Shown here piece by piece: positions 63,101 to 64,000 of a stretch of DNA of 64,000 bases. The position numbers and the translations under genes were made by a program. The notes beneath the pieces are model-generated. The model did not search any database. It worked only from the letters and a program-made list of their open reading frames with translations, and was not told where the DNA came from. How positions within the stretch are numbered: the first letter of the stretch is position 1; each line of letters starts with the position of its first letter. The DNA is from Acanthopleuribacter pedis (lineage in GTDB: Bacteria > Acidobacteriota > Holophagae > Acanthopleuribacterales > Acanthopleuribacteraceae): assembly GCF_017377855.1 (NCBI RefSeq), contig NZ_JAFREP010000029.1:62001-126000 (forward strand), written 5' to 3'.

Positions 63101-64000
63101 GGTTTTGACAAACTCGATCCAGTGGCCGATGCCGGCGTGTTCGTGACCCTGCTCGTCAACAACCGCGAGGACCGCGTCGCCCGTTCCCATGTGTTCGCCA
63201 ACATGATCGTGCGCGATATGCCCGCCGATTGTATCGTGCTGGTCGGCAGCAACCTGCGTGGTTTCAAAGGCTTTTTGCAAAACGCCTGGCGTGACTTCAG
63301 CGAGGGCCAGGACCTGTGGAAAGACGGCGATGCGGTCGCGGCCGCGGCGAGTCTGGCCCACCGCCTGCGGCTCCCGCTCGAACCGGCCTTTTTGGCCAAC
63401 CGCCTGGCCACCTGGCTGACCCCGTTCAAGCTCGGCCAAGACCAAATCGCCGACTTGCAGGACAAGGTTTTGGACAAAGTTCTGGACGCGGCCGCCCTGC
63501 AACGCGCCTTGAAAGCCATCCTTGAGCCGGTCGCTGTCACCGAGATTTGCGCGCGTTTGGCGGCTTTGCGTGGGTCCTACCAGACTTGGTGCGACCTGCG
63601 CGGCGAACTCGAGGCCGCCGCGTCGCCGGACGCCGGCTTACAGCACCGGTTCTTCGACTGGTTATGGGAACGGCTGCAAAGCCGGTTTTTGGTGGTCGAC
63701 GACACCGCGGTGAAGGGGGACGTGCTGCTGCAGCGCATCCACGCCGCGACGCCGCCGGGCGTGGAAAACCGCATCCTCGGGGTACAGAACATCAAAGGTC
63801 CGGGGCTGGCCTTCATCGAGGCTTGGCAGCGCTGGGAAGTGGAAAGCGAGATGCTCGACCTGCTGGAAAGCGACGCGGCCGCCGACTGCACCCGCGCCCT
63901 GACGCAACTGGCCGAGGCCCCGGGTTTGGGTTACCTGACGCGCGCGGCCACCGCGGCGAAACTCAAGAGCTTGGTGCCGGGGGAACGGGACGAAAACCAA
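60170..64000 (+). CDS. PgsB/CapB-like amide ligase fused to a HEAT-like N-terminus, runs off the window
   Basis: The frame is open for 1277 codons from ATG 60170 to the window end and overlaps the preceding stop as ATGA. Residues 1-650 are helical and HEAT-like (DPSEHVRQACIDALCAQPGD, AAASVRAYAVYALVPLVRRA). A membrane helix LGDLLLFCTLIAAFFMLRHL lies near residue 690. After it comes a Mur-ligase-like domain of PgsB/CapB type: phosphate loop GTRGKS at 728-733 in VGGWGTRGKSGTERLK, then ECMGLTPEYVATLQQ, ITNTYPDHEDLQGPSG, and FINGMSANERLGALTNWQ. In PgsB the same features drive ATP-dependent poly-gamma-glutamate synthesis. The end lies beyond the window. Polymer identity is inferred; related amide ligases could use other substrates. 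Confidence 0.85.
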   Translation, partial: MSQKRIETLLLAGLPAHQQRLHREQARQTAREFTAIREQAGDAPDGETAAVIAFLRARIVAMPQRLLQRNQRFALFQQRHEAAAVWQRKQHLLDFARDLGASPRQLRGDARAVARFLDFEALRDRCQRRRGELEQRWVWCLTRLGGLLTTLLNEPGSNHDALVFRVNWPELVQQASDYRDNPAVVTAAFAGLAAWLPACSTADREALFQGRVPAWWRVYPSETARPIWARAACLSVVTLLEPESLVPALNHCFSVADSGDERFLRARALRLATRPGSAPLPEDVLQRAAADPSEHVRQACIDALCAQPGDVVARLLPALAERDAAASVRAYAVYALVPLVRRADTRSWVLSQFERCLTAWREGPAAEAAVAACLPMLHMWQAAAPRQAEAVAQRLQQTLLFARDSGNSVALRRQAGKMIERLWCARGDETRAMLASLTQRTQALAAGRRIRLPKCWFAENRRAETLRVLAVLAQDGDSYDLEETWHGVYLRKGPRFGLRLWRLWHEFNNPATDKRQGHRHTVGRLSSARDRFPGGRNAECSPTKVPGEPLLLQSDGDWRPFLPLLDDVLSCLDVSLGASEVRFHTSEGRVTLSAPSGFLQRQRAAWRINLRFAELARLRNWQPQDGFGPDAYSKALRAMGFQLQIQSHPEKPVDAKLGRFFAAAPTVGFAELWEGFRAYAVQIYANQLGDLLLFCTLIAAFFMLRHLISFRAIRRARERIGLSVGGWGTRGKSGTERLKAALFHGMGLRLFSKTTGCEARFIVADPYGRQWDLPLFRPHNKASIWEQGDVVRQAAAMKSDVFLWECMGLTPEYVATLQQSWMRDDLATITNTYPDHEDLQGPSGLDVARTIARFLPRASQVFTSEQQMAPLLATEAARMKSVLTHVDQCQINLLPEDLLARFPYAEHPNNIALVASMAEHLGCARDWALKEMADRVVPDVGVLKQFRLADLGDARLTFINGMSANERLGALTNWQRLGFDKLDPVADAGVFVTLLVNNREDRVARSHVFANMIVRDMPADCIVLVGSNLRGFKGFLQNAWRDFSEGQDLWKDGDAVAAAASLAHRLRLPLEPAFLANRLATWLTPFKLGQDQIADLQDKVLDKVLDAAALQRALKAILEPVAVTEICARLAALRGSYQTWCDLRGELEAAASPDAGLQHRFFDWLWERLQSRFLVVDDTAVKGDVLLQRIHAATPPGVENRILGVQNIKGPGLAFIEAWQRWEVESEMLDLLESDAAADCTRALTQLAEAPGLGYLTRAATAAKLKSLVPGERDENQ

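Noticed and set aside
60735..63108. Long plus-strand frames of 229-378 codons inside the PgsB-like gene
   Set aside because: They are other frames of the same GC-rich DNA; the frame from 60170 is open to the window end and carries the PgsB motifs.

Overview
The window is GC-rich and looks like a Gram-negative bacterium with a complex life style. It has an MlaFED lipid transporter, an outer-membrane barrel protein, lipoproteins, a hybrid two-component regulator of the kind common in Bacteroidota and Acidobacteriota, type III secretion chaperone-like and effector-like genes, ankyrin, CHAT and propeller proteins, and a type III CRISPR system. My guess is Acidobacteriota (Holophagae / Acanthopleuribacter-like). 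This rests on gene content only; there is no rRNA or other phylogenetic marker in the window.

Layout. 1-886: PP2C phosphatase (cut by the window edge) and VWA protein. 1158-2171: a CRISPR array with 13 good repeats and 2 decayed ones, transcribed leftward, leader at 2172-2480. 2481-5656: S9 peptidase, ACT-domain protein and an SMR transporter gene split by a 179-bp MITE. 5841-7137: a non-coding-looking array of 285-bp and 57-bp tandem repeats. 7184-16221: leftward genes for a tyrosine phosphatase and several exported proteins (PPC-domain, ankyrin-PDZ, HEAT-like, Ig-dockerin-propeller). 16644-20095: DUF4870 protein, CesT-like chaperone and an AvrRpt2-like cysteine protease; the chaperone and the protease share an upstream CRP-like palindrome plus box. 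20105-24260: poorly characterised genes. 24740-30018: membrane-anchored AraC protein and a 1447-residue hybrid histidine kinase.

30785-47324 is the centre of interest. Rightward from 38578 runs a tightly overlapping type III-D-like effector operon: Cas10 without HD domain but with GGDD cyclase motif, a Cas7-like RAMP, Csx10-like, a tandem Cas7-Cas7 RAMP, a Csx19-like protein, a TIGR03986-type RAMP, and Cas6e. Divergent from it, leftward from 38262, runs SAVED-CHAT protease, ECF sigma factor, zinc-finger transmembrane anti-sigma factor, TPR-CHAT lipoprotein, a membrane coiled-coil protein and a small acidic protein. I read this as a candidate signal chain: target RNA binding, cyclic oligoadenylate from Cas10, SAVED sensing, CHAT proteolysis, sigma release. 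It parallels known CalpL/CalpT/CalpS and SAVED-CHAT/PCaspase systems but with a different gene combination. No cas1/cas2, Csm6/Csx1 or ring nuclease is visible in the window.

47401-50536: mlaD-mlaF-mlaE on the opposite strand. 50875-54749: two six-bladed propeller proteins, a six-cysteine secreted mini-protein and a GNAT acetyltransferase, in a stretch with a second MITE family. 55302-64000: a 1623-residue secreted barrel protein overlapping a PgsB/CapB-like ligase fused to a long HEAT-like region, open to the window end, suggesting poly-gamma-glutamate-type polymer synthesis and export.

Most start sites were chosen from Shine-Dalgarno sequences and start-stop overlaps; family names come from recognised motifs, not from database searches.
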